Positions 18,055 to 27,427 of a stretch of DNA of 64,000 nucleotides are shown in pieces. Numbering within the stretch: the first letter of the stretch is position 1; every line of letters begins with the position of its first letter. A program made the translations under genes and the position numbers. The stretch comes from Aquirufa ecclesiirivi. Its GTDB lineage: Bacteria; Bacteroidota; Bacteroidia; Cytophagales; Spirosomataceae. The notes below the pieces were generated by a model. That model was not told the origin of the DNA. It was given only the letters and a program-made list of their open reading frames with translations, and made no database searches. Where the stretch lies: the NCBI RefSeq assembly GCF_011250515.1, contig NZ_JAANOP010000008.1, positions 1-64,000 of the forward strand. Reading direction: 5' to 3'.

Positions 18055-18639
18055 TTGTTTTTAGAGCCCAATCATGCCAAATCTTCTCAAAATACCAATC
18101 CCAGCGGTTGGGTGGAAGTGATATGTGGCTCCATGTTTTCTGGTAAAACAGAGGAATTAATTCGTCGACTGAAAAGAGCGAAAATCGCCCAATTACAAGT
18201 GGAGATCTTTAAGCCTGCCGCCGATACTCGTTATCACGATGAGGATATTGTTTCTCACAATCAAAATTCCATCCGTTCCACTCCTGTGCATAGTTCCAGT
18301 GAAATACTCCTTCTGGCTGGCAGCTGTGATGTCGTGGGCTTGGATGAAGCACAGTTCTTCGATGAAAACATCATTGAAGTTTGTAATACCTTGGCCAACC
18401 AAGGTAAACGCGTGATAATTGCTGGCTTAGACATGGATTTCAAAGGTCTACCCTTTGGCCCTATGCCCGGTCTTATGTCCATTGCCGAATACATTACCAA
18501 AGTACATGCCGTTTGTGTAAAATGTGGAGGAGTAGCTCAATACTCCCATCGAATCGTACAGCAACAGCAAACCGTCATGTTGGGTGAATCAGAAAGTTAT
18601 GAAGCACTATGCCGAACTTGCTTCACTCATCGTAAGTAA
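18055..18639 (+). CDS. tdk: Thymidine kinase
   Basis: It phosphorylates thymidine to dTMP with ATP in the salvage pathway. Seen: the P-loop [14 protein letters not shown] (about 25-38), the DEAQFFD box, and zinc Cys pairs CVKCGG and CRTC. The start is a TTG giving MFLEPN, matching the usual family N terminus; no in-frame ATG precedes the P-loop. The 194-residue length is normal. The next gene begins one base after its stop. Confidence 0.95.
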   Translation: MFLEPNHAKSSQNTNPSGWVEVICGSMFSGKTEELIRRLKRAKIAQLQVEIFKPAADTRYHDEDIVSHNQNSIRSTPVHSSSEILLLAGSCDVVGLDEAQFFDENIIEVCNTLANQGKRVIIAGLDMDFKGLPFGPMPGLMSIAEYITKVHAVCVKCGGVAQYSHRIVQQQQTVMLGESESYEALCRTCFTHRK

Positions 18640-18640
18640 C

Positions 18641-19096
18641 ATGCCCAGAGATCCAAGTTTCACCAAAGTTTTTCAGTGCATTCGGGCCAAAAAACCGAAA
18701 GACCTAGACGCTCAATTTGAAAAAGCACATGAAGCGGTATTTGAAAACATGGATTGCCTAGATTGCGGGAATTGTTGTAAAACCACCAGCCCCATGTGGA
18801 ATGAAACCGACATTCAACGGGTAGCTAAGCTCTTAAAAATGAAAGTATCCGATTTTTTGGATACCTATTTAATCAAAGATGCCGATGGCGACTGGGTTTA
18901 TCCCTCCAGTCCATGCCCCTTTTTGTTAGACGATAATGCTTGCGATATTTACGAACACAGACCGAAGGCTTGTAGGGAATATCCTCATACTGATCGAAAA
19001 AACATGCTGGGTATTCTTAAGTTAACTCAAAAAAATGCCTTAATCTGTCCAGCCGTTTCCCAAATCATGGAAAAACTGGAAAGAATCTACAACTAA
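18641..19096 (+). CDS. YkgJ-family cysteine cluster protein
   Basis: The 151-residue protein contains the family's metal-binding signature CLDCGNCCKTT, a later CPFL and the CDIYEHRPKACREYP motif; together these Cys residues probably hold an iron-sulfur or zinc centre. The ATG at 18641 follows the tdk stop by one base; an in-frame Met at 18584 would need a long overlap with tdk. No reaction has been assigned to most members. It is probably co-transcribed with tdk. Confidence 0.83.
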   Translation: MPRDPSFTKVFQCIRAKKPKDLDAQFEKAHEAVFENMDCLDCGNCCKTTSPMWNETDIQRVAKLLKMKVSDFLDTYLIKDADGDWVYPSSPCPFLLDDNACDIYEHRPKACREYPHTDRKNMLGILKLTQKNALICPAVSQIMEKLERIYN

Positions 19097-19173
19097 ACCA
19101 AATTGCCCAATAGAATATTTGAATATGCGCGTAATTTTAAAGAAATTCGCAGCAAATTAAACCAAAAGAACGC

Positions 19174-20091
19174 ATGGAAGCAGCAGAATATCTAGGAATT
19201 GATGTAGGAGGAACAGGAGTTAAAATGGGCATTGTCCATCCTGAAACGGGCCATATAACTAATTTCCAAAGTTACGATACAGCCACCTGGAGAGAATCCA
19301 ATCACTTCTTAGAACGCTTAGCAGATGCGATTGCCTTACAATTATTCCAACACAAACATGTGCATAAAGTGGGAATTGGTTTACCGGGCATTTTAACAAA
19401 AAACCGTAAGACCTTAATTGAGATAACGGCCATTCCTGAAATTGATGGTGCTCATTTAATTTCCATGTTGGAAAAACGCTTTCCAGAACATGAATTTTTC
19501 ATGGAAAATGATGCCAATGCCGCAGCTTTAGGGGAATTTTATTTCTCGCCTGAAAAAGAAAGCATGCCAGAAGATTTCATCTTTTTAACCTTAGGCACGG
19601 GTATTGGTGGTGCCGCTATCATTGATCGTAAAATATTCTTAGGTGGCGATGGAAATGCCATGGAACCAGGACACGTTCCTTCTAGAAATGGCAAAGTATT
19701 GGAAAGAAATATCGGTAAAAAAGAATTGTTGCAAATGGCTACTGCCATGCGTGCCGCCTATAAAGGTAAAACTGTCTTAGAGGCAGACGGCTCAATTTCT
19801 ACCACAGCTTTAGTAGTAGCCGCCGAAGAAGGGGATGAATTAGCGTTAGCTATTTGGAACGAAGTAGGTGAAATGCTGGGAGACATGATTGTTTCATTAA
19901 TTCGTATTCTAGATATCAAAAATATCTTTATTGGAGGTGGACTTTCTGCTTCATTCGATTTCATATTACCCAGCATGGAGAAACAATTGAATTATTGGTT
20001 AACTCCTGCCTACTTGAAAAAACTGAGTATTAAAAAGGCACTTTTAGGAAATGATGCTGGACTTTTAGGAGCCGCTTCGCTTTGTTTTTAA
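19174..20091 (+). CDS. ROK-family sugar kinase (glucokinase-like)
   Basis: This is a cytoplasmic kinase for glucose or a related sugar. Seen: the ATP-binding DVGGTGVKMG (about 10-19), the sugar-contact ENDANAAALGEF and the GTGIGGAAI block, all standard in ROK enzymes. The usual CxCGxxGC zinc motif of many ROK repressors is absent, which fits the glucokinase/polyphosphate glucokinase branch. The length of 305 residues is normal. It is a lone gene, 77 bases after the YkgJ gene. Confidence 0.88.
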   Translation: MEAAEYLGIDVGGTGVKMGIVHPETGHITNFQSYDTATWRESNHFLERLADAIALQLFQHKHVHKVGIGLPGILTKNRKTLIEITAIPEIDGAHLISMLEKRFPEHEFFMENDANAAALGEFYFSPEKESMPEDFIFLTLGTGIGGAAIIDRKIFLGGDGNAMEPGHVPSRNGKVLERNIGKKELLQMATAMRAAYKGKTVLEADGSISTTALVVAAEEGDELALAIWNEVGEMLGDMIVSLIRILDIKNIFIGGGLSASFDFILPSMEKQLNYWLTPAYLKKLSIKKALLGNDAGLLGAASLCF

Positions 20092-20193
20092 GGCTTTAGT
20101 ATAAATCAATTGCAAGAATTTTAAACAATTCAAAAAAAAGAATTATTTTTATCTAATTATTTATTTTAATAATGCAATTAGGCTTAAAATTTG

Positions 20194-20225
20194 TTTGATA
20201 ATCTAAGTTTTAATTCTAATCTTTG
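20194..20225 (+). promoter_or_regulatory. Probable promoter of acpP
   Basis: TTTG (20194-20197), 20 bases, then AATCTTTG (20218-20225), one mismatch from TAnnTTTG. The acpP start codon lies 31 bases further on. Confidence 0.5.
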
Positions 20226-20256
20226 CATCGTTTTTGAACCCCAAAATATTTTAGAA

Positions 20257-20493
20257 ATGGCAGATATTGCAGAAAAAGTAAAAAGCATCATCGTTGAGAA
20301 ATTAGGAGTAGAAGCATCTGAGGTTACACCTGAGGCATCTTTCACAAACGATTTAGGAGCTGATTCCTTAGACACGGTTGAATTGATTATGGAATTTGAA
20401 AAAGAATTCAACGTATCTATTCCAGATGATCAAGCAGAGAATATCCAAACTGTAGGACAAGCCATCACCTACTTGGAAGAGAACGCAAAGTAA
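20257..20493 (+). CDS. acpP: Acyl carrier protein
   Basis: ACP carries growing acyl chains on phosphopantetheine. The acidic 78-residue protein has the attachment site [10 protein letters not shown] with Ser37. The ATG at 20257 is chosen because it gives the typical N terminus; an upstream in-frame start at 20191 falls in the promoter. It precedes fabF, separated by a hairpin structure. Confidence 0.97.
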   Translation: MADIAEKVKSIIVEKLGVEASEVTPEASFTNDLGADSLDTVELIMEFEKEFNVSIPDDQAENIQTVGQAITYLEENAK

Positions 20494-20513
20494 TCGAAAC
20501 GAAATAATAATGA

Positions 20514-20586
20514 TGTCAATTGGTAATTGGTAATAACTCAGGAACCTAGTTCCTTAGAAAAATACCCTTACGAATTGACATTTTTT
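20514..20586 (+). terminator. Structured terminator/attenuator between acpP and fabF
   Basis: The outer arms TGTCAATT (20514-20521) and AATTGACA (20573-20580) are perfect complements, followed directly by TTTTTT. Inside, AGGAAC (20540-20545) pairs with GTTCCT (20549-20554). It could end part of the transcripts after acpP, which would favour ACP over FabF. The long outer loop makes it weaker than a usual terminator. Confidence 0.45.
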
Positions 20587-20616
20587 ATTTTTCAAACCTA
20601 AAATACCAGGATAATT

Positions 20617-21864
20617 ATGGAGTTAAAACGAGTTGTAGTAACGGGTTTAGGAGCCCTTACCCCTATTGGAAATACAGTAAGTGAATATTGGGAAGGTTTA
20701 TCTACCGGAAAAAGTGGATGCGGACCTATCACCAAATTCGACGCTGAAAAATTCAGAACTCGTTTTGCCTGTGAACTTAAGAATTTTAGTGTTGAAGAGT
20801 TCATTCCACGTCAAGAGGCCCGTAAAATGGACCCATTCACTCAGTATGCCATTGTCGCTTCCGATGAAGCCATCAAGGATGCTGGATTTGATATGGAAGC
20901 AATCAATAAAAACAAAGTCGGTGTCATCTGGGGATCGGGTATTGGTGGTTTAAAAACCTTTGAAGATGAAATGATTTATTTCGGCAAAGGAGATGGAACG
21001 CCAAAAATCAATCCTTTCTTCATTCCTAAAATGATTGCTGATTCTAGTTCAGGTCAAATTTCCATCAGAAATGGATTCCGTGGTCCAAACTACGTGACTG
21101 TTTCTGCTTGTTCATCAGCGAACAATGCCATCATTGATGCATTCAACTACATTCGTACAGGTCGTATTAATATCTGTGTGACAGGTGGTTCGGAAGCTCC
21201 AGTGACCATTGCATCCGTAGGTGGTTTTACTGCCATGCGTGCCATGTCGGAAAGAAATGATGATCCTGCTACTGCCTCTCGTCCTTACGACGTTAACCGT
21301 GATGGTTTCGTGGTAGGTGAAGGTGCAGGTGCATTGATCCTAGAAGAATACGAACATGCCAAAGCACGTGGAGCTAAAATCTATGCCGAGCTAATCGGAG
21401 GTGGATTCTCTTCCGACGCTTACCACATTACGGCCCCCCATCCAGAAGGATATGGTGCCCTACTTTCCATGATGGATGCATTAGAAGATGCTCAAATCAA
21501 ACCTGAAGAAGTGGATTACATCAATACGCACGGTACTTCTACCCCGATTGGTGACCCACAAGAATTAAAAGCCATCGTAGATTGTTTTGGTGACCATGCT
21601 TATAAAATGAGCATCTCTTCCACCAAATCCATGACCGGACACCTCTTAGGTGGTGCTGGTGCAGTAGAAGCTGTCGCTTCTATCCTAGCAATACAACACC
21701 AATTTGTTCCTCCAACCATCAATTGCAAGGATTTAGACCCTGCCATTGATCAAAACCTAGACTTGACACTTAATCAAGGTAAAGCTAGAAAAATAGACAT
21801 TGCATTAAGTAATGGATTTGGTTTTGGTGGACACAATGCTACCGTCATTTTCCGAAAAGTATAG
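20617..21864 (+). CDS. fabF: 3-oxoacyl-[ACP] synthase II (FabF)
   Basis: FabF condenses acyl-ACP with malonyl-ACP. The 415-residue protein has the catalytic triad motifs VSACSSANNAI (Cys165), NTHGTSTPIGD (His) and KSMTGHLLGGAGA (His), plus the N-terminal VVVTGLGALTPIG. The length is typical. It lies between acpP and rnc, the common Bacteroidota order; the rnc start follows its stop by four bases. Confidence 0.97.
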   Translation: MELKRVVVTGLGALTPIGNTVSEYWEGLSTGKSGCGPITKFDAEKFRTRFACELKNFSVEEFIPRQEARKMDPFTQYAIVASDEAIKDAGFDMEAINKNKVGVIWGSGIGGLKTFEDEMIYFGKGDGTPKINPFFIPKMIADSSSGQISIRNGFRGPNYVTVSACSSANNAIIDAFNYIRTGRINICVTGGSEAPVTIASVGGFTAMRAMSERNDDPATASRPYDVNRDGFVVGEGAGALILEEYEHAKARGAKIYAELIGGGFSSDAYHITAPHPEGYGALLSMMDALEDAQIKPEEVDYINTHGTSTPIGDPQELKAIVDCFGDHAYKMSISSTKSMTGHLLGGAGAVEAVASILAIQHQFVPPTINCKDLDPAIDQNLDLTLNQGKARKIDIALSNGFGFGGHNATVIFRKV

Positions 21865-21868
21865 GCTT

Positions 21869-22615
21869 ATGAAAATTCTCTCGGTGTTAAGCTGGTTGAA
21901 TCCTACCCAACTAAATGAAAGAGAGAAATTTCTAAAGAAATCTGTAACCCATTTGATTGGCGAAAGTCCATCCAACCTGTCGCTCTATCGCTTGGCCTTT
22001 TTACATGCTTCTGCCTCGAAGGATAGCATTGCCAAATCTTTCAAAGAATCCAATGAACGCCTAGAATTTTTAGGGGACTCTGTACTCGGTATGATTACAG
22101 CAACCTATTTATTCCAAAAATTCCCATTTAAAGACGAAGGTTTCTTAACTGAAATCAGATCTAGAATGGTCAGCCGGGAATCCCTAAATGTATTAGGTCG
22201 AAAATTAGGCTTAGACGAGGTGATTGAATATGAAAACCAAAAAAGAACCATTCTTTCTAGGTCTAGCATGTATGGAGATGCCTTAGAAGCATTCATTGGA
22301 GCCATTTACCTAGATAAAGGCTTTGCCTTTACTCAAAAATTCATCATCAAAAAGATATTAACACAGTATTTCGACTTAGAAACTGTGGTTCAAAATAATC
22401 CGAACTTTAAATCCATTTTAATTGAATGGGCTCAGAAAGAAGGGAAAAAAGTGGTATTTACCTTGGATGAAGAGGGCCAACACCACAATAAAGAATTTAC
22501 AGCCATCGTTCTGGTAGATAACTTGAAGGTAGCCGAAGGTAAAGGCTACTCCAAGAAAAAAGCAGAACAAACAGCTGCTATGAAAGCCTGCGAAGAACTG
22601 GAAATAAATAATTAA
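21869..22615 (+). CDS. rnc: Ribonuclease III
   Basis: It cleaves double-stranded RNA during rRNA maturation. Seen: the nuclease signature ERLEFLGDSVLG and the second metal-binding motif GDALEAFIGAIYLD, then a C-terminal double-stranded-RNA-binding domain (KEFTAIVLVDN, GKGYSKKKAEQTAAMKA). The ATG at 21869 is four bases past the fabF stop; the longer frame from 21812 would overlap fabF. Length 248 residues. Confidence 0.96.
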   Translation: MKILSVLSWLNPTQLNEREKFLKKSVTHLIGESPSNLSLYRLAFLHASASKDSIAKSFKESNERLEFLGDSVLGMITATYLFQKFPFKDEGFLTEIRSRMVSRESLNVLGRKLGLDEVIEYENQKRTILSRSSMYGDALEAFIGAIYLDKGFAFTQKFIIKKILTQYFDLETVVQNNPNFKSILIEWAQKEGKKVVFTLDEEGQHHNKEFTAIVLVDNLKVAEGKGYSKKKAEQTAAMKACEELEINN

Positions 22616-22617
22616 CG

Positions 22618-23556
22618 ATGCCGACGCCCAATATTTTGCTTCATTACTGGACCGAAGAAGGTCAATCAAGTACTTTTCAAGATATTTTACAGCAAGAAAT
22701 TCCCGCTTCCACCTTGGAAGTTCTTCAATCTGAACTACTGTCACAATTACAAAGTCAACGAGTTCAAGATCAATTACCTTGTTTTGATTGGCAAAGTCAT
22801 CGATTCCAAGAAAAATGGGATAATATTACTCGCTCACTCGTTTTACAAGTTAGCCTTCCTAATCACATATGGAATCATTGGATTCAAGAAATCAATAATT
22901 CCAGTGCACAGTCTGACTATTTATACAACGCATTGGGTGCTGAGACTCAAGAAATAAGTCCAGATACCTTGTTGACCGCCGAAGTTTATTTTGAAGCTCC
23001 AGAAGCCTTAGAAGATCTTCCTGAGGATGAGTCACCTGAACCTGAGATTGTTGTCCTGGAAACCAGCACGGCTACCGTGGAAATTATAGAAGAAATAGTT
23101 TCGGAGCCTATACCTGCCAAGCCAGTGGCGGAAATCATTATTGAAAACGTTCAAGTATCTCCAGCTCCTTCCACGTCCAATAGCTTTTTCCAAGAAGAAC
23201 CTAAAGAACAAGCTACTCCAGGCAGAAAAATCATGGAAGTAATCGCTGATTCCACTTCCGAAAAAGTCTTTGAAAAACTACAAGGAACAGATGGTTCGTT
23301 AAAATCTTTGGTGGAAACCAAAATGACTGAAACTTTGGCCAACAGCATCAGCCTAAACCAAAAAATCAAGTTCATTCAATCCATTTTTGATGGAGAAGGT
23401 CATCATTTGAACCAATTGATTGAATACATTGATAAAGAAGCCGAAAGCCATACTTGGCAAGAGGTCATCCAACATCGGTATGCTGAGTTCCAAAGAGCAG
23501 ACAATGAAGAGTCATGGAATGAATTACATGAAATGATTCGTAGAAAATTCAACTAA
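22618..23556 (+). CDS. Bacteroidota-type hypothetical protein with acidic linker
   Basis: I do not recognise a known enzyme in these 312 residues. The N-terminal 115 residues look like a globular alpha/beta domain (repeated WDNITRSLVLQV-type segments), followed by a Glu/Pro/Val-rich linker (about 120-205) and a C-terminal helical domain with SLNQKIKFIQSIFDG, which looks like a domain seen in many Bacteroidota proteins. No signal peptide or membrane segment is seen. It is coupled to rnc (two-base gap). Confidence 0.7.
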   Translation: MPTPNILLHYWTEEGQSSTFQDILQQEIPASTLEVLQSELLSQLQSQRVQDQLPCFDWQSHRFQEKWDNITRSLVLQVSLPNHIWNHWIQEINNSSAQSDYLYNALGAETQEISPDTLLTAEVYFEAPEALEDLPEDESPEPEIVVLETSTATVEIIEEIVSEPIPAKPVAEIIIENVQVSPAPSTSNSFFQEEPKEQATPGRKIMEVIADSTSEKVFEKLQGTDGSLKSLVETKMTETLANSISLNQKIKFIQSIFDGEGHHLNQLIEYIDKEAESHTWQEVIQHRYAEFQRADNEESWNELHEMIRRKFN

Positions 23557-23621
23557 TTGATTTTCTTCATCAAGTAATTGTTCAGAAGTGAACATTAAGC
23601 TAGCTATTTTCACTTAAAAAA

Positions 23622-25580
23622 TTGAAATACTTAGCCATTATCCTACTCAGCGCCTGCTCTCTCCAAGCTCAAGTCGATGATACCCAAACTTGGGATGAAT
23701 CTGAAATTAGACAAAATACGTTTCAGCATTATTTACAAAACCCCATAGAGATTAATCAAGCTCAAGCTTCGGATTGGTATTTATTAGGCTTACTCAATGC
23801 TACACAAATTGAATCTTTCCTAGAATTCAGAAATAAAACCGGCCAATTTCTCAGTATTTGGGAATTACAAGCTATCCCTAATTGGGACATCCCCACGCTA
23901 AAACGCATTCAAGATTTCATCATTTGCCGAAACCCAATTGAGCGTTGGAACATAGCTTCAAGTAAACACTTGTGGATTCATCGATTGGAATTTACGGTAG
24001 AAGAAAAAAAAGGATTTAGCCCTCCAGATAGCCGAAGCAAAGTTCGCTATTTTGATAGCCCCTATTCTGAACTTCACCGATATAAAGGCCAAATAAGTAA
24101 GCCATTAGGTATAGGTTTCTTACTCCAAAAAGATGCTGGAGAGAACTCCATGACTGATTTTAGTAGTTTTTATGTGCATTGGAATAAACCCAAAAGCACA
24201 TTTCATAAAATCATCATCGGAGATTTTAATAACCAATGGGGTCAAGGCCTTGTTCAAGCAGGGGGATTCAGCCTAGGAAAAAGCTATGAAAGCATCATTT
24301 CCACTCAAAAATTTCACCAAGGTGGGCTGCCTTACAGCTCCAGCATGGAATCAGGTTTTTATCGTGGAATACTTTTAGGATTTCAAAAGAAACAATGGAG
24401 CATGGAAAGCTTTGCTTCCAAAAGAAATTGGGATGCTAGTGTTCAAACCGATTCCGTAGGAACAGAATACTATACAAGCCTCATAACTAGTGGATTACAC
24501 CGTACGCCTACAGAAGTAGACAAATTAAACCGAGTACAAGAATGGAGTTGGGGAAATTCCATCAGTTGGCATGCAAAAACCAATCCCCTTACAATTCAGG
24601 CTAATACCGTATGGAGTCGATGGTCCATTCCAAAAAGAAATTCGGCAAAATCGTATCAAACAGCCGAATGGCAAGGTCAAACACTCCTTAACAGCTCCAT
24701 ATCCGCGAATTTCCCATGGAAAAAAGCGCAATGGATGGTAGAAATGGCCATAGCTAGTCCAAAATCTTGGGCTTTACTGCATGGTGCAGCTTGGACACAA
24801 TCTAAGGCTAGCGATTTCTCCTATGTATTCAGATATTTGTCTTCCAGCTATTTTAGTCCTCAAGGACAAGCTTTTGGCGAAAACTCAGAGGTCCGTAATG
24901 AACTCGGCATATTTCTAGGCAACCAATACCGCTGGTCTAAAAGAAGTCGAATATCTTCCTATGTGGATTTCTTTTTATTCCCATCTCCTAAATATTTGGT
25001 CAGTCAAACCCATACCTGGGGATGGGAAGCCTTAAGTCGATTTCAATTTGATCGAAGAAATCAATACAATTACTTCATCCAAATCAAGTGGACTTCCAAA
25101 CAAGAAGATGCTCCTAAGCCATTTTTTGATCTGATCAGAAAACATCAATGGCAATGGAGCGGCGATTATAAAAAAACGATCCGAAAGTCATGGGATTGGC
25201 ATAGTAGATTGATGGCCACCTACATCTACTCTCCTGCTCAAAAAGACTGGGGATGACTATGGCTTAATGATATCCATATATCGTGGCAGAAATGGCAAAT
25301 AAAGACCCGACTAGCACTTGTACAAAGTAGCGATTACGACAGTCGACTGTATGCTTATGAGCCCAGTCTCCCATATTCCTTTTCATTACCTGCTTATTCG
25401 GGTAAAGGAATAAGAACTTGCTTGGTGATTCAATATAAATGCATGTCCCATATGAACATTTCCGCCAAAATGGGGAGAATGGATTATTTTGATCGAAATG
25501 AAATTGGATCTGGTTTAGACTTAATTACAGGTTCACACAAAACGGATGTTAGTCTACAAATAGTTTGGAACAACTTATAA
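23622..25580 (+). pseudogene. Helix-hairpin-helix outer-membrane protein with an internal in-frame TGA
   Basis: The gene opens with a TTG start and a signal peptide (MKYLAIILLSACSLQAQ), then ComEA-like helix-hairpin-helix repeats (about 40-110: INQAQASDWYLLGLLNATQI, FLEFRNKTGQFLSIWEL), then a Trp/Tyr-rich part that looks like an outer-membrane beta-barrel. A TGA at 25254-25256 ends the first frame after residue 544. The same frame then continues without a gap for 107 more codons (LWLNDIHISWQKW to VSLQIVWNNL) to TAA at 25578-25580. The most economical explanation is one base change creating a nonsense codon, losing the last barrel strands. A sequencing error or read-through cannot be excluded. 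Confidence 0.75.
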
Positions 25581-26384
25581 AATGGCTTCTCTGATTTTCA
25601 CTAATTTTTCTAAAAGACCTTCCAATTGATCCAGAGGCAACATATTTGCCCCATCAGATTTAGCTATGGATGGATTAGGATGGGTTTCTATGAATAAACC
25701 ATCAGCTCCTACCGCAATCGCTGCTTTAGCAATTGTCTCAATGAGTGCTGGCTGCCCACCAGTAATTCCAGATCCCTGATTAGGTCTTTGTAGCGAATGT
25801 GTACAATCCATGATTACGGGAACCTGAAAAGCAGCCATTTCGGGTAAATTCCTAAAATCAACAACCAAGTCGCCATATCCAAATGAGTTCCCTCGATCTG
25901 TTAAATAAACCAAAGCCTCAGGATTTTCATACTTCACTTTTTCGACTGCAAATTTCATGGAGGCGCCCGACATAAACTGCCCTTTCTTAATATTAACGGC
26001 TTTCCCAGTTTGTGCGGCGGCGGCTAATAAATCCGTTTGGCGACAAAGAAAAGCTGGAATCTGCAATATATCCACATAGGGAGCGGCCATAGCGGCCTCT
26101 GCGCTTTCGTGTATATCGGTTACTGTGGGAACTTGATAATGTGCTCCTACTTCTTTTAGTATCTCCAAGGCCAGGATATCACCAATACCAGTAAAGGAAT
26201 CTATTTTAGTACGATTTGCCTTACGATACGAGCCTTTAAAAATAAAAGGGATACCCATGGAATCGGTGATATGCTTGATTCTTTCAGCAATTTCATAAGC
26301 CAAATCTTTGCTTTCAATAGCGCAACTGCCGGCCATCAAGAAAAAGGGTGCTTTATCTTGACTTGTTGTATAGGGTAATAACAT
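25575..26384 (-). CDS. kdsA: 3-deoxy-8-phosphooctulonate (Kdo-8-P) synthase
   Basis: It condenses phosphoenolpyruvate with arabinose 5-phosphate to give Kdo 8-phosphate, a precursor of lipopolysaccharide inner core. Seen: MAGSCAIES near residue 18-26, FKGSYRKANRTK, DIHE and MDCTHS. The Cys in AGSC marks the metal-dependent branch of the family (E. coli has Asn there). Length 269 residues. It is downstream of murB on the same strand; its stop codon abuts the stop of the convergent helix-hairpin-helix gene. Confidence 0.95.
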   Translation of the reverse strand: MLLPYTTSQDKAPFFLMAGSCAIESKDLAYEIAERIKHITDSMGIPFIFKGSYRKANRTKIDSFTGIGDILALEILKEVGAHYQVPTVTDIHESAEAAMAAPYVDILQIPAFLCRQTDLLAAAAQTGKAVNIKKGQFMSGASMKFAVEKVKYENPEALVYLTDRGNSFGYGDLVVDFRNLPEMAAFQVPVIMDCTHSLQRPNQGSGITGGQPALIETIAKAAIAVGADGLFIETHPNPSIAKSDGANMLPLDQLEGLLEKLVKIREAIL

Positions 26385-26385
26385 A

Positions 26386-27426
26386 TTACAAAATGTTTAC
26401 TTCGGTTTCTAGAACTACACCGAATTTAAGGAGAATAGATTGTTTAATTTTTTCTGACAAAGTCAATATTTGCTGACCTGTAGCTTGACCATAATTGACT
26501 AGAACCAAAGCTTGTTTGGCATGTACACCAGCGTCTCCCTCACGGAAACCCTTCCAACCAGCTTGTTCAATCAGCCAGCCCGCAGGAAATTTGATATCCG
26601 AACTACCTGCTACTGGGTAATGCGGTATCTGAGGATATTTCTCGATCAATTCGGTGGCATTCTGCTTATCTAAAGTTGGATTTTTAAAAAAACTACCTGA
26701 ATTTCCTATGTCTTTAGGATCGGGCAATTTGCTTTGTCGAATTTCAATAACAGCATTAGAAACATCTTGAATGCTGGGTTGAGTGATGGATTTAGCCAGT
26801 AACACCTCTTGGATAGCTCCATAAGAAGTCTGAGGTCTAGCCACTTTGTTCAATTTAAAACAAACATAAGCGATCACATATTTACCTTTCCCTGCATGTT
26901 TAAAATAACTCTCCCGATAACCAAATTGGCATGCTGCAGCATCAAATGTCTCTAAAGTTTGCGTTGCCAAATGGAAAGCTTGCAAATGATCAAATGTATC
27001 TTTGATTTCGACGCCATATGCCCCAATATTTTGCATGGGAGCAGCACCCACCGTACCAGGAATGAGGGATAAATTTTCAATACCTGCCCAATGATGGCTA
27101 ACAGTATATTGTACAAAATCATGCCAAACTACTCCAGCACCAGCTCGTACCCATACATGCTGATCGTTTTCTTTGATGACTTCAATACCCTCGATAGCCA
27201 CTTTCACCACCAAGGCATTTAAATCTTGAGTTAATAACACATTGCTTCCTCCACCCCAGAAAATATGAGGTACATGGGTATACTGACCAGAATTCAATAA
27301 TGCGTGGTATTGCTCTATGGAACGAATTTCTACAAAATACTTTGCCTTGACCTCAATTCCGAAGGTATTGAGTGATTGGAGGGAATAGTTTTCCAATACT
27401 CTTGGTATGGCAATGGAAGAAGGCAT
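26386..27426 (-). CDS. murB: UDP-N-acetylenolpyruvoylglucosamine reductase
   Basis: The enzyme reduces UDP-GlcNAc-enolpyruvate to UDP-MurNAc for peptidoglycan. Seen: the FAD-binding GGGSNVLL (about 60), IPGTVGAAPMQNIGAYG, the catalytic Ser in NSGSFFKNP and the Glu near the C terminus (LETEVNIL), in the E. coli-type (class I) arrangement. The ATG at 27426, one base after the mlaF stop, gives 346 residues; the in-frame Met at 27471 would overlap mlaF. Confidence 0.96.
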   Translation of the reverse strand: MPSSIAIPRVLENYSLQSLNTFGIEVKAKYFVEIRSIEQYHALLNSGQYTHVPHIFWGGGSNVLLTQDLNALVVKVAIEGIEVIKENDQHVWVRAGAGVVWHDFVQYTVSHHWAGIENLSLIPGTVGAAPMQNIGAYGVEIKDTFDHLQAFHLATQTLETFDAAACQFGYRESYFKHAGKGKYVIAYVCFKLNKVARPQTSYGAIQEVLLAKSITQPSIQDVSNAVIEIRQSKLPDPKDIGNSGSFFKNPTLDKQNATELIEKYPQIPHYPVAGSSDIKFPAGWLIEQAGWKGFREGDAGVHAKQALVLVNYGQATGQQILTLSEKIKQSILLKFGVVLETEVNIL

Positions 27427-27427
27427 A

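Noticed and set aside
25254-25256. TGA read as a sense codon
   Set aside because: Other genes here end normally with TGA (for example proline dehydrogenase), so general recoding does not fit; a nonsense change is simpler.
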